Source: Methanoregula sp. (GTDB lineage: Archaea > Halobacteriota > Methanomicrobia > Methanomicrobiales > Methanospirillaceae). From it: a stretch of 14,054 bases of DNA. Positions within the stretch are counted from its first letter, which is position 1; each line of letters begins with the position of its first letter. The notes beneath the pieces were generated by a model. That model saw nothing but the letters and a program-made list of their open reading frames with translations, searched no databases and was not told the origin of the DNA. The DNA lies in assembly GCA_026394695.1 (NCBI GenBank), contig JAPKXT010000225.1, forward strand, positions 1-14,054, written 5' to 3'. A program made the translations under genes and the position numbers. Below are positions 1 to 7,333 of the stretch, one piece after another.

Positions 1-838
1 CGATCGCCCCGATCGCAGCGAGCGGCAGCATGCCGGATTTCGTAGTCGGGATTGGGGTGGAAGCAGTCGGAGGCAGTGGTGTCCGCGCCTCTTCGGGCCG
101 GGTGGTGGTTGCTGTCCGGATATTTATCTGCGCTGAACTGATGGGTGGTACTACTTTGACTACATAAACAGAGATTGCCTGAGACCCGGTCATACCGGCA
201 TTACCCGGGCATGTGGTGGATAATGCCTGTCCTTTGACAAACTTGACGTAAACACTCGAACCATCGTTCCTTCCATTATAGCTGAGTGATTCCCCGGGCA
301 TGAGTGTCCTTTCCAGGACTCCATTTCCCTCGCTTTTTACTATCACGGTGGCTGATGTAGCTGTGCACGTGGTGCCCGCACATGCCGAACAATTCGGGAC
401 AGTTGTTGCGTCCAGAGTGTAATTGCCGATGAGCGGGGTCGGAATCGTTCCTATATCACCAACTATATCGGTCACCAGCTCTTCGTTGGGCCGTGAGCCG
501 AACAACTTTGCAAGCGTAATCCACGTTTCACCCGGACCGCCAACGCTGGTCGCAACAACCGGATCGCCGACTTTAAAGACCGTAAATGCAGCCGCATCCG
601 GTACTGTACCGGTAAGCGCGGACTTGTTGATCGGAGTATAGGAACAGACCGGTACACCTGTTGTCGGGTAACTGCACCCGTACTGGAGCGGGTTGTTAAT
701 CGTGAGAGTATTTGTTGGCGGGTTGATGGTCGCTACCGGTCCTTTGACCGTCACTTCCAGCAGGATCGCTCCCACGGGAACACAAATCAAGCAGAGGAAC
801 AGCACTGCAACAAGGGTAAAAACGCCTTTTTGTTTCAT
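1..838 (-). CDS. Secreted, probably membrane-anchored surface protein (3' end beyond window)
   Basis: Reading the reverse strand from an ATG at 838 gives 279 uninterrupted codons to the window edge, so the C-terminus is missing. The start MKQKGVFTLVAVLFLCLICV is a typical signal peptide (short basic N-region, hydrophobic core), cleaved around residues 24-26. The body is rich in Thr, Val, Gly and Pro and contains several cysteines, including a CSACAGTTC stretch near residue 145. A Thr/Pro/Arg linker follows (about residues 243-268), and at the edge a hydrophobic run (MLPLAAIGAI) begins that is probably a C-terminal membrane anchor. The layout is that of Methanomicrobiales surface proteins; I do not recognise the central domain. 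A TATA-like element 20-31 bp before the ATG suggests a leaderless mRNA. It is divergent from the hydrolase at 948. Confidence 0.85.
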   Translation of the reverse strand, partial: MKQKGVFTLVAVLFLCLICVPVGAILLEVTVKGPVATINPPTNTLTINNPLQYGCSYPTTGVPVCSYTPINKSALTGTVPDAAAFTVFKVGDPVVATSVGGPGETWITLAKLFGSRPNEELVTDIVGDIGTIPTPLIGNYTLDATTVPNCSACAGTTCTATSATVIVKSEGNGVLERTLMPGESLSYNGRNDGSSVYVKFVKGQALSTTCPGNAGMTGSQAISVYVVKVVPPISSAQINIRTATTTRPEEARTPLPPTASTPIPTTKSGMLPLAAIGAI

Positions 839-857
839 AATAGAACATTCTCTGTTG

Positions 858-869
858 AATATAATATAA
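858..869 (-). promoter_or_regulatory. TATA box of the 838 (-) gene
   Basis: On the reverse strand this reads TTATATTATATT. Its centre is about 25 bp before the ATG at 838, the usual TATA-to-start distance in archaea, so transcription probably begins at or next to the ATG. The element is nearly symmetric and could also serve the divergent gene at 948, which would then have a leader of about 55 nt; that second use is a guess. Confidence 0.55.
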
Positions 870-947
870 CAACTTCTTTGTGTAAGGATGAAAAGGGGAT
901 CAGGCATATCTGAACGTTTTTGACCTGCGAACAACAACCCTGTAACC

Positions 948-1691
948 ATGAAGATTACCTTTCTGGGGACGAACGGCTGGTACGACACCGTGACCGGTAA
1001 TACATGCTCAGTCCTGATCCAATCCGAAGAGTATGATATCATCCTTGATGCAGGCAATGGTATCGCAAAAGCGGACCGCTATATCACCCAGGATAAGCCC
1101 GCATACCTTTTCATCAGCCATTTTCATATTGACCATATAGCGGGGCTGCATACGCTTGTTAAATTCAAATTCCCGAAAGGACTGACCATCTGTGGACAAA
1201 TTGGAACTACTGCAGTCCTGAACAGGTTTGTTGCAGAGCCGTTCACTGTCCCGTTCACACAACTTCCGTACCCCGTCAGGTTTGTGGAACTTGAAGAAGG
1301 AGAGCATACCCTCCAGTTCCCGGTTGCGTGCCTCCCGCTCGTACACCCGGCACCCTGTTTCGGGTACCGGCTGACCCTTGATAAGAAGGTAGTAGCCTAT
1401 TGTACAGACACTGGTTTCTGCGAAAATGCAGTTACTCTCGCCCGGGATGCAGATCTTCTGATTACCGAATGCGGATTGAAACCCGGGCAGGAAAGCCCGG
1501 GGTGGCCGCATCTCAACCCTGAGAATGCCATCCGGATTGCAAAAGAAGCACATGCAAAATGTCTTGCCCTTTCGCATTTTGGTGCAGAAGTGTACAGAAC
1601 TCTTGACGATCGACGCGAAGTACAAAAACGATTTGAGAAAAAATTCCCGGGTCTGGTTGTGGCAACCGATGACCAGACCATTGATATCTGA
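948..1691 (+). CDS. Metallo-beta-lactamase-fold metal-dependent hydrolase
   Basis: This 247-residue protein is a complete single-domain member of the metallo-beta-lactamase superfamily (RNase Z / phosphodiesterase / lactonase-like branch). Visible metal ligands are the HxHxDH motif as HFHIDH (H58, H60, D62, H63), a histidine at H133 in LVHPAPCFGY, D154 in YCTDTG, and a C-terminal H210 in LSHFG. The N-terminal MKITFLGT strand is typical of this branch. These residues predict a two-metal, probably zinc, cytoplasmic hydrolase; the substrate cannot be told from sequence. The start is the ATG at 948; no Shine-Dalgarno sequence is evident. The gene converges on the flavoprotein gene with nine bases between the stops, and a T7 run at 1712-1718, inside that gene's 3' end, could end this transcript. 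A true tRNA 3' processing RNase Z is less likely because no exosite arm is apparent. Confidence 0.9.
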   Translation: MKITFLGTNGWYDTVTGNTCSVLIQSEEYDIILDAGNGIAKADRYITQDKPAYLFISHFHIDHIAGLHTLVKFKFPKGLTICGQIGTTAVLNRFVAEPFTVPFTQLPYPVRFVELEEGEHTLQFPVACLPLVHPAPCFGYRLTLDKKVVAYCTDTGFCENAVTLARDADLLITECGLKPGQESPGWPHLNPENAIRIAKEAHAKCLALSHFGAEVYRTLDDRREVQKRFEKKFPGLVVATDDQTIDI

Positions 1692-1700
1692 ACAGAGAAA

Positions 1701-2276
1701 TTATTCCTGGATTTTTTTCATCAGCCACGCCATGTTGGCACCGAGTGTCCTCATGGTCATCATTCCTTCATCGTCACTGCTCACATCACCGGGTGCAAGC
1801 CCGATGCCGATGTTCCAGTACGATGAGCCCGGCACGATCATCTGGTTGATGAAGAAGAAGTGGTTGAGGGTGTCGAATGCATGGATCGCACCCCCGCGGC
1901 GCACCGCGATCACACCTGCCCCAACCTTCCGTCTGAACATGTCCTGGTTGGCTTTTGCCACAAATCCCGACCGGTCGATAAGCGCTTTCATCTCTGCGGA
2001 TACATCCGAGAAATAGGTCGGCGAGGCAAGAATGATCCCGTCTGCCTCCAGCATCTTTTCTATGCAGTTATTCAGCACATCCCCTTTCAGCGCGCACCGC
2101 TTGTCCTGGTTCTCAAAACACTTCATGCACGCAATGCATCCCCGTATCTTCTTCCCCGCAAGCTGCACAAGCTCGGTTTTGATCCCTGCTTTTTTCAATT
2201 CCTTAAACACCGCATTGACAAGAATCGCTGTGTTCCCATCTTTGCGTGCACTCCCGCTGAACGCGACAACCTTCAT
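1701..2276 (-). CDS. Iron-sulfur flavoprotein (Isf) family / NADPH-dependent FMN reductase-like protein
   Basis: The protein has a flavodoxin-like fold. Near the N-terminus, FSGSARKDGNT is the FMN-phosphate loop. It is followed by four cysteines in GCIACMKCFENQDKRC (C47, C50, C53, C61), spaced C-x2-C-x2-C-x7-C. This matches the compact cluster motif known from the Methanosarcina Isf family, which carries a 4Fe-4S cluster beside FMN and moves electrons from ferredoxin, with proposed roles in O2/H2O2 reduction. SPTYFSDVSAEMKALIDR and RRGGA are further flavin-binding segments. The ATG at 2276 is preferred over a GTG at 2285 because GGTGAG, a Shine-Dalgarno match, lies about 7 nt before it; the protein is then 191 residues. 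The electron donor and acceptor are unknown. It converges on the hydrolase gene at 948. Confidence 0.88.
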   Translation of the reverse strand: MKVVAFSGSARKDGNTAILVNAVFKELKKAGIKTELVQLAGKKIRGCIACMKCFENQDKRCALKGDVLNNCIEKMLEADGIILASPTYFSDVSAEMKALIDRSGFVAKANQDMFRRKVGAGVIAVRRGGAIHAFDTLNHFFFINQMIVPGSSYWNIGIGLAPGDVSSDDEGMMTMRTLGANMAWLMKKIQE

Positions 2277-2313
2277 TTCTCTCACCGTTATAGTAATCCA
2301 TTCTCCTGTGAAC

Positions 2314-2325
2314 AGATAATAAATT
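2314..2325 (-). promoter_or_regulatory. TATA-like element of the Isf-type gene
   Basis: On the reverse strand it reads AATTTATTATCT. It predicts a transcription start near 2293, giving a short leader that contains the GGTGAG ribosome-binding site before the ATG at 2276. The two signals support each other. Confidence 0.45.
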
Positions 2326-2406
2326 GCAGGACGCGGTTCATCAGCTACAACCCTGTCAGCCTCATGGCACCATCTTAAGAGCCCTCACGCCAAATAGGAT
2401 AGCGAT

Positions 2407-4005
2407 ATGAATACTCGTATACAATTCTCCGATTTTCACCTGTCGCGTGAGATCGGTAAAGCGATAGAAGATATGGGCTTTGAAGAGCCCACACCCATAC
2501 AGGCACTCGCCATTCCCCTCATCCAGTCCGGGCGTGACGTAACCGCCCAGGCACAAACAGGCACAGGAAAGACAGCCGCATTCGGCATTCCGCTTATTGA
2601 GAAGATTGATGCATCACACCGTACAGTCCAGGCAATTGTTCTTTGTCCAACCCGCGAACTCGCGATCCAGATAGCAGAGGAGTTCTCTGAACTCCTCGCA
2701 CATCTCCCGCGTATCACGGTTCTTCCGGTCTATGGCGGACAGCCAATCGACCGCCAGCTACGCGCACTCCATACCGGCGTCCATATCGTAATTGGCACGC
2801 CAGGACGGGTAATGGACCACCTGAGGCGCCGTACCCTATCCCTCGATGAGGTTTCAACCGTAGTCCTTGACGAAGCTGACCAGATGCTTGACATGGGATT
2901 CCGTGACGATATCGAACTGATTCTCAAAAAGATCCCACAAAAACGTCAGACTCTTCTCTTCTCAGCGACGATGCCACAACCGATTATCGATATCTCCAAA
3001 CGTTTCATGAACAAACCCGAGTTCGTCCGGGTGGAGTATGCTGAACTGACCGTGCCCCAGACGGAACAATCGTATATCGAGGTCAAAGAGCGCGAAAAAC
3101 TCGACGTGCTCTGCCGGCTGATCGATATCACCGACCCGCACCTCCTGATCATCTTCTGCAACACCAAGCGCAGGGCAGAAGAACTCGCCGGGAAGGTAAA
3201 AGCACGGGGATATCGCGCCGAGGAACTTCACGGGGACCTCAAACAGTCGCAGCGCGACCGGGTGATGGGCGGATTCCGGAAAGGTACCATCGAAATCCTG
3301 ATCGCTACCGATGTCGCGGCACGCGGCATTGATGTAGAAGACGTCGACTTGGTCATTAACTTCGATGTCCCGCAGGATGTGGAATACTATGTCCACCGCA
3401 TTGGCCGGACTGGCAGGGCCGGGAAGAGTGGCAGGGCAATAACCTTTGTCGCTCCCAAGGATTTTACCAAACTCCGTGAGATCCAGCATTACGCAAAAAT
3501 CCAGATCCCCCGCATGCCCATTCCTACACAGAGTGACGTGGCAGAAACACGAACCCGCACGATGCTTGAAAAAGTGCGTGAAACGATAAAAGCGGGAGGA
3601 ATGGAGACCTATATCCGCATCATCGAACAGGAAACCGAAGGTGACCACAGTACCATTGATATCGCAGCTGCACTCCTCAAGTTACAGATGGAACAAGGCA
3701 CCGAGGAGGCACCTGAAAAACGCGAAGAGGTGGATTTTGCAGATACTGGCGCAGAGCCCGGTATGGTCAGGTTCTTTTTGGGAGTGGGGAGGATCCACAA
3801 AGTCGCACCAAAAGATATCGTCGGGGCTATTGCAGGTGAAACAGGGATTCCCGGAAAGGCCATCGGGGCGATCAGGATTCTTGACTCCTACTCCTTTGTC
3901 GAGATCCCCCGGGAACATGCGACCGATGTTTATACCATCATGAAAGAGCGGACGATCCGAAATCAGCCGACCGGGATCGAACCGGCATCCGGGAAACGTG
4001 CATAA
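2407..4005 (+). CDS. DEAD-box ATP-dependent RNA helicase with DbpA-type RNA-binding domain
   Basis: This 532-residue protein carries the complete DEAD-box set. The Q motif is around residues 10-32 (EEPTPIQ), Walker A is AQTGTGKT (49-56), PTRELA is at 81-86, TPGR at 131-134, DEAD at 155-158, SAT at 186-188, ARGID near 305-309 and HRIGRTGR at 330-337. The two RecA lobes end near residue 370. A charged linker (about 375-450) leads to residues 453-518, including DIVGAI, IGAIRI and YSFVEIP, which match the DbpA C-terminal RNA-binding fold found in bacterial CsdA/DeaD and DbpA. It is expected to unwind short RNA duplexes in ribosome assembly or mRNA handling, often in the cold; the target is not shown by sequence. 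AGGAT stands 7 nt before the ATG. T-rich tracts follow the stop. Confidence 0.95.
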   Translation: MNTRIQFSDFHLSREIGKAIEDMGFEEPTPIQALAIPLIQSGRDVTAQAQTGTGKTAAFGIPLIEKIDASHRTVQAIVLCPTRELAIQIAEEFSELLAHLPRITVLPVYGGQPIDRQLRALHTGVHIVIGTPGRVMDHLRRRTLSLDEVSTVVLDEADQMLDMGFRDDIELILKKIPQKRQTLLFSATMPQPIIDISKRFMNKPEFVRVEYAELTVPQTEQSYIEVKEREKLDVLCRLIDITDPHLLIIFCNTKRRAEELAGKVKARGYRAEELHGDLKQSQRDRVMGGFRKGTIEILIATDVAARGIDVEDVDLVINFDVPQDVEYYVHRIGRTGRAGKSGRAITFVAPKDFTKLREIQHYAKIQIPRMPIPTQSDVAETRTRTMLEKVRETIKAGGMETYIRIIEQETEGDHSTIDIAAALLKLQMEQGTEEAPEKREEVDFADTGAEPGMVRFFLGVGRIHKVAPKDIVGAIAGETGIPGKAIGAIRILDSYSFVEIPREHATDVYTIMKERTIRNQPTGIEPASGKRA

Positions 4006-4019
4006 CCCCGTATCCCTCA

Positions 4020-4043
4020 TTTTTTTATCTGGTTTTTTATTTT
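4020..4043 (+). terminator. T-tract terminator after the helicase gene
   Basis: A T7 run (4020-4026) and a T6 run (4033-4038) lie 15-33 nt past the stop codon, with no clear hairpin. Oligo-T tracts of this kind are the usual termination signal for archaeal RNA polymerase. Confidence 0.55.
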
Positions 4044-4142
4044 CAACATCCACGGGATATCATTGAATACGGGGATTTTGCCAAGATCCGTTTTGCACCA
4101 GCGAACACAACCATCAAATACCCACCCGGGAAACTATCCGGT

Positions 4143-4640
4143 ATGAACAAGTCATTGATAATTGCATCTGCGGGTTTGCTCTGCATTGTCCTCATACTCG
4201 CAGCCGGATGTACACAACCTGCAACGCCGCCGGTAACACCAACACCTACACCGGTTGCAACAACTGTCCCCTCGACACCAACGCCAACCCCGACATCGGT
4301 TTCCTCAACACCAGGACCTACACAGACCCTGCCCGAAATCTGGAGCCTGGACGTCCAGGTGCGTGGCAACGGTGAATCAATCGACCCGCAGATCATCGCT
4401 ACCGTCCAAGGAGGCAAAGGTCTCAATTTTATCCTGCAGGTTGATGTCAGGGTCACCAGGCCTGACGGTATCGTCGAAAATGGTATAATTGCCAAGCCAC
4501 TCTCTGTCGGAAAATCTGTATCATTACCGGTTACATCTCAAATGGGAAATGTTAACAGAGTCGAGGTCTGGGCAACGAATCCTCAAGGAGAGAAAGTAAA
4601 GATCTTCGATGATTACGTACCGTTCAGGACTTACAACTAA
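4143..4640 (+). CDS. Small secreted lipoprotein with Thr/Pro-rich linker
   Basis: This 165-residue protein begins with a hydrophobic signal peptide ending in the lipobox LAAGC, so Cys23 is the probable lipid-modified residue anchoring it to the outer face of the membrane. Residues 24-63 form a low-complexity Thr/Pro/Ser/Val stalk (repeated TPTPT units), followed by a globular domain of about 100 residues (IWSLDVQVRGNGESIDPQII onward) that looks all-beta with alternating Val/Ile strands, possibly immunoglobulin-like. I do not recognise a named family, and no catalytic motif is visible. The ATG at 4143 begins the signal peptide directly. A weak AAATA about 25 nt upstream fits a leaderless or short-leader mRNA. 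It lies downstream of the helicase, behind that gene's T-tracts, so it is probably transcribed separately. Confidence 0.88.
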   Translation: MNKSLIIASAGLLCIVLILAAGCTQPATPPVTPTPTPVATTVPSTPTPTPTSVSSTPGPTQTLPEIWSLDVQVRGNGESIDPQIIATVQGGKGLNFILQVDVRVTRPDGIVENGIIAKPLSVGKSVSLPVTSQMGNVNRVEVWATNPQGEKVKIFDDYVPFRTYN

Positions 4641-4651
4641 ATCCTTATACT

Positions 4652-4666
4652 AAAAAATCCTTTTTT
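4652..4666. terminator. Bidirectional A6/T6 terminator between convergent genes
   Basis: AAAAAATCCTTTTTT is a palindromic A6-TCC-T6 element between the lipoprotein stop (4640) and the flavoprotein stop (4702). It gives a T6 run on each strand and can fold into a small hairpin, so it probably ends both converging transcripts. Confidence 0.6.
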
Positions 4667-4701
4667 ACTCACAACCTTGTGCTGGATCATTGAGTTTCCG
4701 G

Positions 4702-5598
4702 TTACTTTTCCTTAACCAGATGCTGTTTTACTTTTATCTTCACATTTTGCTCCATGCCGGGAATAGTCCGGATATCCCGTATCGCATCCACACGGTCAAT
4801 CAGGATCTCCCCCACCGGGTCGATACCAAGATTTCTCAAAAATGCCGAAATAACGCGGGTGATGCAGGTGAAGTTCTCCTCTCCTTTCCTTCCCGCGACG
4901 GAAAACACCAGTCCTTTTTGTCCCGTCCGCCCGCCAGATACTATCCGCTCCGCATGGTATGCCTGGCACCGGTCGATTACCAGCTTGAGCCCTCCCGGAA
5001 CCGTATTGGTGTAAACGGGAGAACATACAACAAGAAGCGATGCCCCCCGTATCGCACTGATGATACTCCCCATATCGTCATCAAAGACACAGGAACCGGT
5101 ATTGTAACACTGGTAGCACCCGATGCAGCACCGGATGTCCATGTCATGGGGATAGATAACCTGTGCGGTCCTGCCAAGTTCGTGTGCTGCATCAACGGCC
5201 CAACCGGCAAGGATGCTGCAGTTCCCATCTCCCCGGGGGCTTCCCTGGATAATGACAAGATCCGATGTCGTCACTACCGGGTGTTCCGTTACTACCTGCC
5301 GGTGGTTCAGAAGAAAACCTGTTGGATTATTCCGGATTTCACGTTCCCATTCATCCACAGTCTGCACCGATATGGTCTCTGCAGCAAGCGGGACAAGCGG
5401 GGAGTACTCGAATGAATTGGTACGGAAAACAGCAATTGCCTGCTCTCCCGACATGACGATAACTGAATACCGGATCATCCCGGGATAGAGTGCAGAAAAA
5501 TCTTCATGATACAGGTTCAGGGTATACCGGACCTTTCCCGCATCAATCTCAACGCTGCGCACAAGGTTTCGGACCGGTTCCATAAGGAATACTATCAT
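4702..5598 (-). CDS. Isf-like flavoprotein with additional N-terminal domain
   Basis: This 298-residue protein has two parts. Residues 113-298 form a flavodoxin-like domain: IIQGSPRGDGNCS (117-129) is the FMN-phosphate loop, CIGCYQCYNTGSC holds C158, C161, C164 and C170 spaced C-x2-C-x2-C-x5-C as in the Isf family, and CSPVYTNTVPGGLKLVIDR (192-210) is the conserved flavin/substrate segment. It should bind FMN and a 4Fe-4S cluster and act in electron transfer. Residues 1-112 are an extra domain I cannot name. It is polar, with beta-like stretches, and has no transmembrane helix. The protein is about 100 residues longer than the family member at 1701-2276. The start may be the ATG at 5598 or a second ATG at 5583; neither has a clear ribosome-binding site. 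The long open frame on the opposite strand (4690-5415) is a shadow. Confidence 0.87.
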   Translation of the reverse strand: MIVFLMEPVRNLVRSVEIDAGKVRYTLNLYHEDFSALYPGMIRYSVIVMSGEQAIAVFRTNSFEYSPLVPLAAETISVQTVDEWEREIRNNPTGFLLNHRQVVTEHPVVTTSDLVIIQGSPRGDGNCSILAGWAVDAAHELGRTAQVIYPHDMDIRCCIGCYQCYNTGSCVFDDDMGSIISAIRGASLLVVCSPVYTNTVPGGLKLVIDRCQAYHAERIVSGGRTGQKGLVFSVAGRKGEENFTCITRVISAFLRNLGIDPVGEILIDRVDAIRDIRTIPGMEQNVKIKVKQHLVKEK

Positions 5599-5713
5599 CC
5601 CGAATAGACAAAAATGCTGTGCGTGATTGCGGTCTTTGCACGGACGAGTAATTTCAAGAGAGCACTACAGGAACGAATATCGCAGCAGCATACCGTCACA
5701 AAAGCAATAAGGT

Positions 5714-6460
5714 GTGCCACCACAACTACACACTGATTTTAACGTGGTGATGGTAATTTCCCTCCTCCCTATTCCGGCCCGGATACATGCAGTCAGACAG
5801 GAACTTACCGAACTTCGTGCGTATCCAGCCGAGCGCCTCGCTGCTATTGTTAAAGACGTTGGATTCCGGTGCAGTTTCTGTGCAAAGTGCTGCACGAGCG
5901 CATTTAACGGCCACGTTTTTTTACTCGACCGGGATACTGCAGCGGTAAAAGAGATCGATCCCCGTGCACTTGAACCGGCGCCATACGCTGAATTCTGTGA
6001 CCAGAATGGCATGTTCTATGTCTCAGGTTACGCGCTTCTGGTTCAGGATGATAAAGCAGGTTCGTGCTATTTTCTCAAGAACGGACGGTGCCGGATCTAT
6101 GATCGCCGGTTTTCCATCTGCCGTATCTACCCCTATATGCTCCACCGCGAACCCGATGAAAAAGGTAAGGTGGACTGGCGCCAGGTCTCCGGGCTCGATG
6201 AACATGGTGAATATAACACCGATATTCCAGAAGAGGATTGCCTTGCTATTGCCAGCGAAACAAAAGAGTATGAGGAGGCGTATCTTATGCAGGAGATTGG
6301 GTTCCTGATTTTTATACAGGATTATTTTGCCCGTCACCGGCTCCGGCACGTGCAGAAAGTATACGATGACCAGGTAAGGCGGTTCAACCAGGGTGAGGAG
6401 ATCACCGTCATGGTTTATTATAACGGCCTCCTCGAGCAGCACCGGATACGGAACAGGTAG
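5714..6460 (+). CDS. YkgJ-family CxxCxxCC metal/cluster-binding protein
   Basis: The protein carries the cysteine signature of the zinc/iron-chelating YkgJ family (PF03692). CSFCAKCC (C53, C56, C59, C60) is followed at a distance by GSCYFL (C118), GRCRIYD (C126) and SICRIYPY (C136), matching the family pattern of a CxxCC-like head, C-x-F-L, C-x-I-Y and C-R-x-x-P. About 100 further residues with a charged helical character complete it. The function of the family is unsettled; metal or Fe-S binding is inferred from the cysteines. The start is uncertain: the 248-residue version uses a GTG at 5714, but GTG 5744, GTG 5747 or ATG 5750 (236 residues) are possible, and no candidate has a well-spaced Shine-Dalgarno. 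It is divergent from the Isf-like gene and converges on the small gene at 6532. Confidence 0.87.
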   Translation: MPPQLHTDFNVVMVISLLPIPARIHAVRQELTELRAYPAERLAAIVKDVGFRCSFCAKCCTSAFNGHVFLLDRDTAAVKEIDPRALEPAPYAEFCDQNGMFYVSGYALLVQDDKAGSCYFLKNGRCRIYDRRFSICRIYPYMLHREPDEKGKVDWRQVSGLDEHGEYNTDIPEEDCLAIASETKEYEEAYLMQEIGFLIFIQDYFARHRLRHVQKVYDDQVRRFNQGEEITVMVYYNGLLEQHRIRNR

Positions 6461-6466
6461 CCCTTC

Positions 6467-6541
6467 ATTGATAACCCTCTTAGGGATGTGCGGCTATGCA
6501 CGGGCAGGTACTGTTCGAGGGCAAAAAGAGGTTATCTCAAT
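6467..6541. repeat. Imperfect inverted repeat between convergent genes
   Basis: GATAACCCTCTT (6470-6481) faces AAGAGGTTATC (6526-6536), an 11-bp stem with one bulged C and a loop of about 44 nt. Allowing a two-base gap, the match extends to ATTG (6467) and CAAT (6541). It lies between the YkgJ-type gene and the 3' end of the small reverse gene, so a bidirectional terminator or processing structure is plausible. No strong T-run accompanies it. Confidence 0.45.
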
Positions 6542-6708
6542 ATCATGATCAATTCCCCATCGCTGGTCATCGCATAGCGTTTTACCAGCACATCGTCTTT
6601 CATAGTACACTCCCCGCCAAACACATCCTTAATCTTCTGTCGGACCTGAACCAGTTTCTGACCATTTGAATCCGCTGTATTTTCCATCACTATCGTTTGT
6701 GCTACCAT
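6532..6708 (-). CDS. Small hypothetical protein (58 residues)
   Basis: The ATG at 6708 opens 58 codons ending at 6532. The product is soluble, with a central helix-like stretch (GQKLVQVRQKIKDVFGGECT) and a C-terminal part with alternating hydrophobics (YAMTSDGELIMILR). There is one cysteine and no known motif. The composition looks like real protein, and CATATC on the reverse strand near 6731-6736 sits about 26 bp before the ATG, the correct distance for a leaderless mRNA. An in-frame TTG at 6723 and an ATG at 6687 are alternative starts. I do not recognise the family, and chance cannot be excluded at this length. Confidence 0.5.
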   Translation of the reverse strand: MVAQTIVMENTADSNGQKLVQVRQKIKDVFGGECTMKDDVLVKRYAMTSDGELIMILR

Positions 6709-7042
6709 ATTCCAGAGTGACAACCACGGGGATATGAAGGCATGGCAAATGAAGCGTGAAAGTGAAAAAGGTGGGGAGAGATAAAAAATCCCGAGTATTG
6801 AACATCAATCTGTACCACGATACCCTAACTTTAAAAAATCGCAATCTGAATATGCTTTTTTTATTTTTTTTATCCCGTAAATCCTTCTTTGGTCCTGGTG
6901 TTACAACAGGAGATTCCCTTTATTTTACATCAAACACGTTCGGCCATTATCAACCCCATGTCTTCTACTGGAAATACGTATTTAATCTCATGGATTTTGA
7001 TTTCTGGCTCATATGGACGATTTAAGAAATTGTCTCGCGGGT

Positions 7043-7062
7043 AGGAAATGTCATAATTTCCT
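7043..7062. repeat. Perfect 7-bp inverted repeat
   Basis: AGGAAAT (7043-7049) and ATTTCCT (7056-7062) pair perfectly around a 6-nt loop, and two G-T wobbles could extend the stem. It could be an operator-like dyad or an RNA hairpin; nothing nearby says which. Confidence 0.4.
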
Positions 7063-7143
7063 GTCTGTATCTCAATTCCCTTTGTATTGCCTGATTGCAT
7101 AGGGTAACAATCATAAATACTGAGCGTTACGGTTAATTGGCAC

Positions 7144-7292
7144 TTTATATATCGTCCGTTCCAGTGGAAGGAAAGGGGTATAAAAGGATTGTCAATTCAC
7201 CGGATTAAATAAATAATCATAATTGTATAATCAAATCCGAAAAGCCGTTCACTATCGGCTGAATTTATCTCAACAATAAATGCCCCTTTTTT
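7144..7292 (+). ncRNA. Candidate small RNA with its own promoter and terminator
   Basis: Two good archaeal TATA boxes, TTTATATAT (7144-7152) and TATAAAAG (7179-7186), predict starts near 7174 and 7208, yet no open frame follows. Downstream, CGGATT (7201-7206) can pair with AATCCG (7234-7239) around an AT-rich loop, AGCCG (7243-7247) pairs with CGGCT (7256-7260), and a T6 run after CCCC (7287-7292) could end transcription. The transcript would be about 85-120 nt. It resembles no RNA family I know, and the hairpins are weak, so this is a hypothesis from signal order only. Confidence 0.3.
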
Positions 7293-7333
7293 GCATGATC
7301 GTTACACCATGGGGAGTTGTGGACTCCTGCTGA

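Noticed and set aside
1860..2378. 172-codon forward open frame
   Set aside because: Antisense to the Isf-type flavoprotein gene; a shadow of its codon usage.
2962..3648. 228-codon reverse open frame
   Set aside because: Antisense to the DEAD-box helicase, which has every family motif in order.
4690..5415. 241-codon forward open frame
   Set aside because: It lies antisense to the Isf-like gene, whose FMN loop and cysteine motif are unambiguous; the forward translation shows no domain.
6756..7025. 89-codon forward open frame in the AT-rich gap
   Set aside because: GTG start without a promoter at the right distance, and a Phe/Leu/Asn/Lys-heavy composition that simply follows the AT-rich DNA.
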